From Botrimarina mediterranea (GTDB lineage Bacteria; Planctomycetota; Planctomycetia; Pirellulales; Lacipirellulaceae): DNA of 64,000 nt. Under the pieces are notes generated by a model, which saw nothing but the letters and a program-made list of their open reading frames with translations, had not been told where the DNA came from and did not search any database. The stretch is taken from contig NZ_CP036349.1 of assembly GCF_007753265.1 (NCBI RefSeq), positions 2,699,363 through 2,763,362 on the forward strand, written 5' to 3'. Each line of letters starts with the position of its first letter. Position 1 is the first letter of the stretch. The translations under genes and the position numbers were made by a program. Positions 50,127 through 60,000 of the stretch are shown here, piece by piece.

Positions 50127-51929
50127 TTACTTAGGGAAGCCAAACAGCGATCCGCACACGCTTATCGAGCTGCCTAGCACATAGCTGTGCTCGCTCTGCT
50201 CGTTCTTCTTGACGGAATGCCCCTCGGACTGAATCTCAAGATGTTCGTTATAGAGTTCATCGTGGAAAGTGATGCCGTTGTACTCGGACGTCGGGTTGCC
50301 CTGGATGCTGCATGATCGCACGCCTGCGACGTCCTGCTGCCGCGGCATCTCCATCGGCGGCAAATTCTTCGCGTTGTAAACGCTGCCGACGATGATCGGG
50401 CGGTCGGGGTCCCCGTGCTCGAAGGCGACAAGCACTTCGTTGCCATGCCGAGGCCAGAAGAAGGCGCCCCAGCCCGCGCCGGCCCAGAATTGGGCGACCC
50501 GCACCCAACACGAACGATTCGTCGGGCCGACGGCGCCATCCGGTTGCTCGCCTTCGACGACAGCCTCCGCCCGGCGGTCCCACGGAAACCGGATCTTTAC
50601 GCGGCCGTACTTGTCGTAGAGTTGTGTCTTGAGTTTGGTGATGTCCGCCTCGCTCTCGGTGAGGTCGGCGACCACCCACGCCGATTGGACACCATGGATT
50701 CGGGGCTTAGGCGTCACCTGGCGGGGACGATACGGCGTCGCCTTCGGCCAGCAGTAGAACTCGTTCTCGTAATGCAACGCTTCGTCATCGGGTGACGCGT
50801 AAGCGCCGCCAACCTTCAGGTCGTGGAAGATACGCGTCACCACATAGTCGGTGTCGGCGTTGAAGTGCCCCGACAGGGTGAAGGCGCCCCCCGGCGTCAG
50901 CGCCAAAGCGTCGCTCCCGCCGTCGATCGAGATCGCCTCGGCGGTAAGCAAATCGCAGACACGTTGCGCTTCCCGCTCGGCGTCCGCCCGCATATTGGAC
51001 AGGGCGTCTTTGCCGACGCCATCGGCGCCTGGGTTCTGTTCTTTCGTCCCGACGCCGTCGTACCGCACGGTGTAGCCGCTTCCGTAATCCAGGAGCGCGT
51101 GTTCCGTCCCGTCGGGCGGCAGCTTGTGCGTCGATGCGCCCAGCGACAGCGTCGCCGCTACCTTGCGAGTTGCTTCAAAGGGATCGCGTGGCGCCTGAAA
51201 ATGCGTGTCGCGGAAGGTGATGCCCGTCGGCGCTAGCGCTTGAGTCTTTCGCCAACGCTTGACCGCCGGTTTGTCTTGAACACCGCCATCCGTCGGGCGG
51301 TATTCGAGCGGCGCGAGGTCCGCTCCGACGGCAGCCTGCGTCGAGTCGTCGCAGAGCACCATCGTGTGCTTCTTCTCGTCATGCTCGAAGTAATAGAAGA
51401 TGCCTGCCTCTTCCATCAATCGGCTTACGAACGCAAAATCGGTCTCGCCGTACTGCACCCGGTAGTTGTGGGGCAGCCGCTCTTCGGCGTGCGTGTACGC
51501 TGTTTTCTTCTCCTCAATGCCGGCGAGCAACTCCTCAAGGATGTCGTCAACTTTCATATCTTGGAAGATGCGACAATTGCTCTGTAAAGCGAGCCGCGCC
51601 AGTTTGGGTTGCACCAAGGCGGCGTAGTAGGAAAAGTTGTCGTCGCGGCCCGACTGCGTGAACGCCGTGACGACGCCATTCCAGTAGCGGGTTGTCTGGC
51701 CGGGGAGATCAACCGTGACCGTCATCGATTTGCCGAGGACTTCGGAGAAATCGATGTCGTCCGCTTCGCTGAGAAATGTCAACTCGATCCGGAACGGCTC
51801 GGACAACGCCTCGATGCAGCGCATCGAGGTCGCGATCAGCGGCGAGTCGAGCGACGACGACACGCGCAGCACGCGGCCCTTGTCGCTTAGCGTGTACTCG
51901 GTGGCTCCACTCTCGGCGGCGTCGGACAT
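50127..51929 (-). CDS. vgrG: Type VI secretion spike protein VgrG (TssI)
   Basis: 600 residues. The gp27-like part is clear: CIEALSEPFRIELTFLSEAD, YAALVQPKLARLALQSNCRI, FQDMKVDDILEELL, YRVQYGETDFAFVSRLMEEA and GIFYYFEHDEKKHTMVLCDD. The gp5 OB-fold follows: YDKYGRVKIRFPWDRR, CWVRVAQFWAGAGWGAFFWP, RHGNEVLVAFEHGDPDRPII and VGSVYNAKNLPP. After ITFHDELYNEHLEIQSEGHS the chain ends within about 35 residues, with SYVLGSSISVCGSLFGFPK, so the long beta-helix needle and DUF2345-type tail are missing. The tail-like protein is encoded 28 bases downstream. It is first in the spike operon, divergent from the giant caspase-like genes. Confidence 0.95.
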   Translation of the reverse strand: MSDAAESGATEYTLSDKGRVLRVSSSLDSPLIATSMRCIEALSEPFRIELTFLSEADDIDFSEVLGKSMTVTVDLPGQTTRYWNGVVTAFTQSGRDDNFSYYAALVQPKLARLALQSNCRIFQDMKVDDILEELLAGIEEKKTAYTHAEERLPHNYRVQYGETDFAFVSRLMEEAGIFYYFEHDEKKHTMVLCDDSTQAAVGADLAPLEYRPTDGGVQDKPAVKRWRKTQALAPTGITFRDTHFQAPRDPFEATRKVAATLSLGASTHKLPPDGTEHALLDYGSGYTVRYDGVGTKEQNPGADGVGKDALSNMRADAEREAQRVCDLLTAEAISIDGGSDALALTPGGAFTLSGHFNADTDYVVTRIFHDLKVGGAYASPDDEALHYENEFYCWPKATPYRPRQVTPKPRIHGVQSAWVVADLTESEADITKLKTQLYDKYGRVKIRFPWDRRAEAVVEGEQPDGAVGPTNRSCWVRVAQFWAGAGWGAFFWPRHGNEVLVAFEHGDPDRPIIVGSVYNAKNLPPMEMPRQQDVAGVRSCSIQGNPTSEYNGITFHDELYNEHLEIQSEGHSVKKNEQSEHSYVLGSSISVCGSLFGFPK

Positions 51930-52185
51930 TGCGAAGGACGTGTAAGGAGGCGCAGTTGCTCTGCTGGCATCGGCACCGAGGCGCTACTAGGCGCCGTCAA
52001 TCGAGTCTTCGGGCAGGCGAATCTCGGCAAATTGCGTGGGCCCTGCGGGACGTCGCAATCGTGCGGGATGCGCGGGCTTTGCGGTTGATTTCTTCGTGTC
52101 GCATTTTCACCACACCCACCCGGGAGAGCTAAGTTTCTGCGGCTCGAACGAGCCAATCGATCGACATCTCCATCTTGGGTTGGAT
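51930..52185. promoter_or_regulatory. Divergent promoter region of vgrG and giant pseudo-caspase genes
   Basis: 256 bases between vgrG (minus) and the first giant gene (plus). It must contain both promoters. TAAGGAGGCG at 51942 is a strong Shine-Dalgarno-like word on the plus strand but no convincing gene follows it. No hairpin stands out. Confidence 0.5.
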
Positions 52186-55100
52186 ATGAGACAAGACGCC
52201 AACCACGCCAAACGTCCCGCCCCCCGTTGCGCCGAGGTAGCTCGAGTCGAGTTACTTCGCCGATGGCGCGTCGGCATTGGAGTCGCTGGCGCGTTCCTCT
52301 TCGCCGCTGGAGTGGCATGTCTTGCGGTCTTGCTAAGTCCGCCGGCCAGGGTGAATCTCATCGCCGTAGGCGCCGACTACGCTGCCAACCTATCCGTGCC
52401 TCACAACGCACACGGTTGGCGCGGCCTGCGAGGCCTTTGCGACTATGCCGTATCGACGTCCGACGCCTTTCGGGGCCGATCACTTCTAGACGCCGCTGCT
52501 GCGCCGCTCGTCGCGGATGACGAGTTCACATGGTCCGACGCCGTCGGCCTCATGGAGGAACCAGGCGCGCTGCTGCTCGTTTCGCTGCACGGCGGCGCTG
52601 ACGAAAAAGGCCCTTACTTGCAGAGGGAGGCATGTGCGCCCGGCGAGGATCCAACCCGGCGATTGTATGTTGCCGACCTATTGCACGAGTTACGTAAGCT
52701 TCCAACTTCGCTACCCAAGATTGTCGCCTTCGACGCAACGATGTCCCCCGGTTCATTGCGCTACGGCGAAGCCGGGAACGAGTTTGCAGCAAGTCTCCGT
52801 TCTCTGAACAGCGAGATAGAGGCGATCCCTGGTTTGTTGGTCGTCAGCTCGAGCGACATCGGCGAACAGTCGTGGCGTTACGGCGACTACGGCTCTACCG
52901 CATTTACCGAGTCGCTACTTGCAGCACTCCGTGGCGCGGCGAACGACACCGACTCAGACGGGCGGCTTAGCATCCAAGAAATACTAGCAAAGGTATCGAG
53001 TCAGCTTCAACAGAACGCGACTACGATCGGAAGGACGCAAACGGTGCTGAGGCTTCCTCTCGGTGAAATAGGCCTGAGCCGATCTCGGCAAGTCGAGATT
53101 GCTATTGCTAATCCCGGCTACACGCCGGCGCCGACGCCGGTGGCTAGGGAGCTTCCCAAGGCCGAACTCCTGGCTAACTGGGCCGGTATGGCGGAGGTCA
53201 CAGCGCATCTGCCAAACCCCGAATCAAGCTCCACCCTAGCGTGGCGTCGTTACCGAGGGTTGCTGATCCGGCGTGAACAACTGCTGACAGCAGGCGCAAT
53301 CGAAGCCGCCCAGCGTGTTAATGACGAGATCGGCGACACACAGGCACTTCTACTCGAGGCGAGCCATGCAAGTGATTGCTGCGATGGACCGGTCGAGGCC
53401 AATCGCGCCGCTACGGGCGACCCTCTGCGAGGACTTGTCACTGCCGCATTTGCGGAACTCTGGCCGGCAGCGGGCGTTAACCACCATGTCGTGGCCGCGC
53501 GCGTCTTTAGCGAAGTTCCCGTATCCGAGCTCCCAGCGTTGCGGCACGGGTTGCTCGACCGCGTTGTCGAGACGGTGGCCGACGATCCCCAGGGACGTCT
53601 CCTTCACGGCGCTGCGCTGGTGGAAGCGTTGCACGACCCGCTGACGCCGCTTCCCGCCGAAGCCCATCTGCTGTCGGTTTTAGCTGAAGGACTGCCGAGC
53701 GACCTCTCGGCGGCATCGTGGCGTGAGGCGTTGCGGCTAGCAATCGAGACGCGACGGCTTTCGACGGCGCCTTTCACACCGGAGAGCTTGGATCAATTGC
53801 CCTACACCGCTGAGCTGTTTCCTTGGTTACAAGGTGGTTTTGCTGAGGCGGACCGAGCTCGCCTCAAAGGAGAGGATTTGCTCTTCGTCGGTGAGCCAGA
53901 ACTCCAAGCAGCCATCGTTTCACTCCAGAAGGCAAAAAAGCTCTACGAAGCGTTGTTGAGCGACGCGCAGACCGTGCGTCGATCTCTGAGAGTTCGGGAT
54001 ACAGCCTACAACGTACTAGGGTTCTATACCGACGCTACCGAACGTCTCGTTGCGACCTCGCCAGCGATTGCCGAAGAGATCGCCGAGATTACCAACCAAG
54101 CCATCGTTGCGCACCTTGCAATAGGCGAACTCAGCGACATTCTTTTGTCGGTAGAGATCGGCAATCGGGCGCCATCGATTGCCTTGCAAGAACTGACTTC
54201 CAAGACAGAGATTGCATCGAAGGCAGTCGAAGGATTGCGTGATGAGTTCCGACACTTCCGGAGCCGCCTGCTCACACGCACCGGAGCCCCATTGGAGCTC
54301 AATCGTGAAGCGGCTTTAGCGGTCCCCGACATCGAAGTCGCCGAGCGGATCCGCCTGCTATCGTCCGTGACGCCGACAGTTCAAAGCGACGTTATGGAAA
54401 GCATCAACGGAAAGGAAGGGATTCATCACGAGCTGGAAATTGGTGAACGCTCACGACGAGCAAGGCTTGCACTTGCCATTGTTGGTAGACGCGTCTACGA
54501 ACGCGCCGTCGAGGGGCGGGATGTCTACCAAGACACTGTCCGTGCCGTCACGCAGGATGTCGACGCCGCCAACCAAGCGACAAGAGCCTGTGCGTCGCTG
54601 ATGATATCAGCGCTAAACGACTCTCGCGCGTTGAGCGAGATTGTCGTCGATAGTGGAGCTGATGAAGCTCACCGCCAGCGCGTCGTCCGGGCGGCGGCCG
54701 CATTACGTCGCTTCGCCGGAGCCGCCGCGCAGAATCTTCCACCATCACTGCTCGAGGAAGTGCGTCGCGTCGGCCGCTACGACTATTTGCTTTGGGAGGC
54801 AGAACGTTCGCTGAGCGAACTCTGGAGCGACGCGCAGCCCGGCGAAGGTCCGCGATTTCAGTCGCTGGCTATGGCGTACTTGGGTGCTGCCGATCGTCTC
54901 ATCCCCGGCCGCGAGTCAACCGATCGACTTGCCGCTGTTGCGAGCCAGCCACTGGTGTGGAAGCTGAACGCCCCTGCATCAGTAAACCTCGTGTCGTCCG
55001 TCGCGCCGGCTTTCTCGTTGAAGATCGAGGCTTCTGACTCGCCACTTGGCCATGATGCGGACGGCGTCGCGGCCGTGAAGCTCAGCATCCCGGAGGGCTA

Positions 55101-57087
55101 TGCGCTGATCGGAGCCGCAACGAATTGCCGCCGGGGCGTTGCAATACAACCGGGTGCGGGGCTAGCCGAGAATGCGGTTGTCGTCGGGCATACTGGCGAC
55201 ACCGTGGACATCGCCTCGCAGAGCGACTTGCGGCTTAGTGGCTGGTTCCGCGGCAGTCAGTTCGAATCGACGGTGACCCTCCGAAATCTTGCAACACCTA
55301 CCGCCGAGTTTGTCGATGCGCCACGCCGTCCAGGCGCTGGGGTAGCGATACTCGATACTCGAGCCGAAGCGGATAACGCTGCTGACGGCGCTATCGCGAT
55401 CGTGCTGGACGCCTCAGGGAGCATGGGGCCTGGAGACGAAGCGGCCTCGAAGTATCGCCAAGCCGTCGTCACACTCGAGTCCTTGCTGCGTGATCTTCCG
55501 ACAGGTGTTCAAGTCAGCGTCTGGGTCTTCGGCCAAGCGGTTGGTGGCGATAAGACAACCGATAAACCCGAAGGGACGATCGTCCGTGTGATCGATCCAG
55601 TCCGCTGGAACCCTGCCGATAAGGCTCAGTTGCAGGACGTGATGCGCGAGCTCGCCTATCCCCGCATCGAGCCTTGGAACGAATCGCCGCTCGTACGCGC
55701 CATGCTGATGGCAAGCCGTGATCTGCGCAGTGCCGCGGGCTACAAGTCGGTGATCGCCATCACCGATGGTGTCGATAACCGTACCGCCGGAGACGCATAT
55801 GCCAACCCAATGAATCTTCCACTTGACGCGTTGATGCGTGAGGAGCTTTCGGGCGCCGGTGTCTCGGTACAGGTGATTGCGTTTCGGGTCGATGTCCCCG
55901 AACAGACCGCCGCACGGCAGCAGTTCAGCTTTCTCAATCAACTTTCCCCCGCGGGCAGATGGTGGGAAGCTAGCGAGACCTCCGAATTGGAGCGGATGCT
56001 GCGGCAGGCCTTCGAAGAGAGCCAGACGACGCCACTCTACACCGCCAGCGCGACGGCGCTTCGGGGCCCCGCGGGCGTTGCGACAGTATCCAATGGCCTC
56101 CACCCATTGACTTGGCCATCGGCTCCAGTGCCCGAGGGGGTTTACGATCTCCCCCGTCTCACGAACGACGCAACGCCGCAGAAGGCGCTCCTTTCCGACG
56201 GAGACTTGTTGTTGTTGGCTGCCCGTCAGACGACAGGTGGCCTCTACTTGTCGTCAAAGAGCTTCTCCGCGAATCAGCCACTGACGCAGCCGGCGATTGA
56301 GACGGCCGGTTGGCGGGCCGCTGTGCTCTGCGATCGGCTGCTTCCCAACGGAGACCGCTCCACGCTGGTCTGCATTGAAAAGCAGCCAGATTCGCAACCA
56401 ATGCCGATGCTGAAGTTGGAGAGGCCCGCCGCGGTTTGGTTCGAGGCCAGCGACGACCCCGCACAACGTCTGCGTTGGCGACGCCTGGATGGCTACCCGG
56501 CCCCGTGCTGGGAGGTCGAATGGCCTGCAGGCTCGGCGACAGGAAAACTAGCCGTCTGGTGGGCCAAGGCGAATGCCCCGACCGCGAACGTCGCCGTCCG
56601 ACCCGACCTGCTGCGGCGAGAGCTGGTGGACTTTGTTGGGCACTCATGGCGACTCGACGGCGAGTCCATCGTGCTAAAACGACTCGCTATCGAGACACAG
56701 CGACTGCCCGACGCACGCGGCGAAATTGTCGAACAGCCATGTCTTGTCGTCGAGCTACGCGGTGCGATTCGCTGCCTTACGCGGCTGCAAGGATATTCAA
56801 CTGCGGGGCAACGCCAGCAGTGGTTCGATGAAGCGCAGGCCTCGGTGGCGACCTTCTGGCCGGTGACTGCCGAGTCGCTTGGCGGCGCAGTCGAAGGAAT
56901 CGAGCTGATAGCGGCCGCAACCTTGAAGCAACAAGCTGAGTCCGCGGGGCGAACCGCCTTGTTTAAGGAGGGACCCGCCCCATCGACAGAGGACTACCGC
57001 CCGATCCCCGTAGTGGATTGGTTCAACACGGCGCCCACCGGACGCCCCGCAAGTGATGCTCGCCGCGTCGAATGGAGCGTCCGATGA
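52186..57087 (+). CDS. Giant membrane-anchored pseudo-caspase with vWA domain
   Basis: 1633 residues from the ATG at 52186; a longer frame to 52036 starts at a GTG. One membrane segment lies at 29-50 (VGIGVAGAFLFAAGVACLAV). Residues 55-280 look like a caspase (peptidase C14) fold: LLLVSLHGGADEKG at 129 with H135-G136 in place of the His-Gly dyad, KIVAFDATMSPG at 178 where the catalytic Cys of the DAC motif is Thr185, and GLLVVSSSDIGEQSWRYGDY followed by STAFTESLLAALRG. Residues 290-1060 are mostly helical without a known domain. A von Willebrand A domain begins near 1069, with the MIDAS motif D1075-A-S-G-S (IAIVLDASGSMGPGD), and covers about 200 residues. The remaining 360 residues are unrecognised. 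It is coupled by ATGA overlap to the next gene. Confidence 0.8.
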   Translation: MRQDANHAKRPAPRCAEVARVELLRRWRVGIGVAGAFLFAAGVACLAVLLSPPARVNLIAVGADYAANLSVPHNAHGWRGLRGLCDYAVSTSDAFRGRSLLDAAAAPLVADDEFTWSDAVGLMEEPGALLLVSLHGGADEKGPYLQREACAPGEDPTRRLYVADLLHELRKLPTSLPKIVAFDATMSPGSLRYGEAGNEFAASLRSLNSEIEAIPGLLVVSSSDIGEQSWRYGDYGSTAFTESLLAALRGAANDTDSDGRLSIQEILAKVSSQLQQNATTIGRTQTVLRLPLGEIGLSRSRQVEIAIANPGYTPAPTPVARELPKAELLANWAGMAEVTAHLPNPESSSTLAWRRYRGLLIRREQLLTAGAIEAAQRVNDEIGDTQALLLEASHASDCCDGPVEANRAATGDPLRGLVTAAFAELWPAAGVNHHVVAARVFSEVPVSELPALRHGLLDRVVETVADDPQGRLLHGAALVEALHDPLTPLPAEAHLLSVLAEGLPSDLSAASWREALRLAIETRRLSTAPFTPESLDQLPYTAELFPWLQGGFAEADRARLKGEDLLFVGEPELQAAIVSLQKAKKLYEALLSDAQTVRRSLRVRDTAYNVLGFYTDATERLVATSPAIAEEIAEITNQAIVAHLAIGELSDILLSVEIGNRAPSIALQELTSKTEIASKAVEGLRDEFRHFRSRLLTRTGAPLELNREAALAVPDIEVAERIRLLSSVTPTVQSDVMESINGKEGIHHELEIGERSRRARLALAIVGRRVYERAVEGRDVYQDTVRAVTQDVDAANQATRACASLMISALNDSRALSEIVVDSGADEAHRQRVVRAAAALRRFAGAAAQNLPPSLLEEVRRVGRYDYLLWEAERSLSELWSDAQPGEGPRFQSLAMAYLGAADRLIPGRESTDRLAAVASQPLVWKLNAPASVNLVSSVAPAFSLKIEASDSPLGHDADGVAAVKLSIPEGYALIGAATNCRRGVAIQPGAGLAENAVVVGHTGDTVDIASQSDLRLSGWFRGSQFESTVTLRNLATPTAEFVDAPRRPGAGVAILDTRAEADNAADGAIAIVLDASGSMGPGDEAASKYRQAVVTLESLLRDLPTGVQVSVWVFGQAVGGDKTTDKPEGTIVRVIDPVRWNPADKAQLQDVMRELAYPRIEPWNESPLVRAMLMASRDLRSAAGYKSVIAITDGVDNRTAGDAYANPMNLPLDALMREELSGAGVSVQVIAFRVDVPEQTAARQQFSFLNQLSPAGRWWEASETSELERMLRQAFEESQTTPLYTASATALRGPAGVATVSNGLHPLTWPSAPVPEGVYDLPRLTNDATPQKALLSDGDLLLLAARQTTGGLYLSSKSFSANQPLTQPAIETAGWRAAVLCDRLLPNGDRSTLVCIEKQPDSQPMPMLKLERPAAVWFEASDDPAQRLRWRRLDGYPAPCWEVEWPAGSATGKLAVWWAKANAPTANVAVRPDLLRRELVDFVGHSWRLDGESIVLKRLAIETQRLPDARGEIVEQPCLVVELRGAIRCLTRLQGYSTAGQRQQWFDEAQASVATFWPVTAESLGGAVEGIELIAAATLKQQAESAGRTALFKEGPAPSTEDYRPIPVVDWFNTAPTGRPASDARRVEWSVR

Positions 57088-60000
57088 CACAGCAAACTCC
57101 CGCAACGAACTCACGAAGTCTTTTTGCTTGGTTGCTCGCCGGGGTCGCGGCGGCGCTCGTCGGCGTGCTGGCGGCGGTAGTGCTTTGCCTTCAAACAATG
57201 GAGCATCAGCAGCTAATTGCTTGCTGGACGGATCATCTCCACACGCCGCTCATCGCCGATAATCTAGCCGCTCGTAACGACAAGCAGTCGCTCTGCGCCG
57301 CCGCGTACTTCGACGTCCAAGGGACATCGATCGACGCGCTAGCGAAAGGCCTCGTCGATCAGCACGCCGACTCGCAAGTGATTTACATCAGCGCGTACGC
57401 AACGCGCGGTCGCGATGGCGAGGTGCTGCTGCTTACGGAAGACTTCGATCCCTTAACGGCTCGCAACGGAGTCGCTTTCGAAGCCTTGCTTCGGCGCATC
57501 GAGTCGGACCCGACGCCCAAGTTGCTGGTGCTCGACCTGTCATGGGAACTTGCCGAGGGGTTGGCCGGCATGCTGCCATGCGACATTGGTCGAGAGGTGC
57601 ACGAGCGGCTCCGGGCGACGCCTCTCAAGAACTGCCTGACGCTCGTCAGTTGTGCTGCCGGAGAATCGCCGACACGGATCGAAGGCGTTGGGCGAACAAC
57701 TTTTGGATACTTCTTCGAGATGGGTCTCGCCGGCGCCGCGGACAGCTGCAACGAATCGCATATCACCGATGGCCGGGTTACAGCTCTAGAGTTAGCTAAC
57801 TACGTCACCGAGCGTGTGACACGCTGGTCGCGACGACACGGCGCCGAGACGCAGAGCCCAAAGACCTACCACCATGGTGATACCGATCTCACCTTGGCGC
57901 CTGCACGCCGTGCTGAGCTAGTTTCGGCAAAATCCCAAACGCCCGAGCCCTATCCAGACTGGCTCGTCGAAGGATGGCGGAGGCGCGATAGCTGGAAGGC
58001 CAGCGGTGAGGCCTTCGTGATTCCACGGCTTGTCAAACGCTACGAGGCTGAGCTTATCGAAGCCGAAAGCCGCTGGCGATGGGGAGTCATCGCAAACCAC
58101 AGTGAGCGTTGGGAAACCAATTGCCGCACGGTTCTGCAAGAGATTGAGTCTGCCCAAAAGCGACTCGCCGCCACCCCTGTTGTATCGCTTGCCCAATTGA
58201 CAACGCCTGCGAATCAAGACTACTTACAAGCTTGGCTGGCTTGGTTTGCGGCGACCGACAAGCAAGCGGCAGCCGGAGTGTTCTCATCAGCCGTTGACGG
58301 CGCTAGCTACACGGACCTCGCCCAGGCGGCGGCGCTCGCGATCGCCGAATCGGGAGAGCAACTGCGCGACGGCCTGATCATTGCTACTGACGAGTTGGCG
58401 CGACGGTCTAGCTCGCCGCACTTCATTGAAGTCGCCGACCTCCGGATGCTAGCCGAAGTCGCTAAAAAGCGGTCCGACGCCGAGACCTCAACGCTCGCCG
58501 AGTTCTTGCGGGTGGCGACGCTGCGATCTCAGGTCGGCGCCGACTATGACTTGCCAGCGGCGCTCGTAGCGGAGCTCGACATCGCCAATCAGAATCGACA
58601 ATCGGCATGGGCGGCGCTGGTTTCGCCGGGTTTCGCGTCACTGAACGACGCCCGAGCGTATAACCGTCAAGCGATGCGGGGCTATCAAGCGATCGTCTCT
58701 CGCCAGCGGCTCTACCACCGGGCGCAACTATCCGTCGATCGCGCGCTCGATACCCTGCCGTCGATGGCGCCACTGCTGAGAGTCTTGTCCAGAGACCGTA
58801 ACGATTGGACCGCCGCCTTAAGGTACACGGACCAACTGCTCTCAATGCTGCAAGCGAAAACCGGTCAGAACGACGACGCCATTGACGCGACCACTGGGCG
58901 GCTTGAGCAACGATTGGAGCGACTGACACAGATTGCCAGCGTCGAAGCCGTGGCGCTGCTCGCTGACGAAGTCCGGGATGGCGACGCAAAGCGAGCGCAG
59001 TTGGCGGACGCCTTACTCGCCACGCCGTTGCTCGCGGCAGATGAGAGGGCGACGCTAGTTTCCGCCCTTCGTGAGGCCGCGGCACAGACGGCAGCGTTGC
59101 TGTACGCCTTTGCCCACGAGCCGCACGGCGTCGAAGCTAGCAATGGATTGCCCCCGAGTTTCCAGGAAGCAACTCGGACTGAGGATCTGGCGAAGTGGGA
59201 GGCCGAGATGGCTCTGGCCACGCTTCGGCTCGCACGCCTCTCGCAGGTGGGGCCCAAGCGGGTATCCGATGCCCTCTGCTCACCTGCCGAGCTACGCATG
59301 GCGATCAAGGACGCCCAAGTCGCTGACCTCAGTAGATTGTCTCCGTCGGAATTGCGTTGCGCTTGCTTCGTGCTGCCGCCGCGTCCTTTTCAGCCGCTCC
59401 TCGACAAACAAGAGCAGACTCCGACCCTTGTGGGCGAGATTGCGCAACGAGAAGCATGGGCCCGTCGCTACGCATCCCGCATCTTCGACGCGGCGAAAGA
59501 CTTGCAGGCCCCATCGCCTTACCTAGACCTCGCCCGCCGCCTCGATGCTAACGTTGCGACCAAGACCGCATGGCTGAGGGTAAATGGCGCGACAGATGGG
59601 ACCCCAGTTTCGCTCGCCGGCTTCTCTTCAAGCGAGCCGACCGTGTCGTTGCCGGTGCGGGTCGATCACTCGGCGGACGAATCCCCAATCATTGAAGTGT
59701 TGCAGCCCGCCGATTGCCTTCGGATTCGCCAAGAAGTGCGACGCGTGCCCTCAGGGTCGGAGGTGCAGCTCACTTTACAGCTCCGAGACGATGCAACCGT
59801 CGTCCAGCAACTCGCGACCCACGGTGTGCTGCTGCGGGTCCGACGCGGTGACGTAGTGACGCATCGCCGAATCGCCACCCCCGGCGTTGCGTCAGTATCG
59901 CCCGTCGAGCTACTGGTCGAGATCGCCGGTGTAAGTATCCCGTGGAGTGACCGGATCGAATTGCCGCCCACGTCAGGCCCGACGCCGCTGCGTCTCATTG

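Noticed and set aside
33307-51929. The cluster as an extracellular contractile injection system, given the DUF4157 gene
   Set aside because: TssK, TssF, TssG, TssA, TssL and Hcp are clearly type VI proteins, and no eCIS-type AAA ATPase or tape-measure gene is seen.
51954-52132. Small plus-strand frame after TAAGGAGGCG in the vgrG promoter region
   Set aside because: The ribosome-site-like word is good but the start would be TTG, the product is Arg-rich with no domain, and the stretch is probably promoter DNA.
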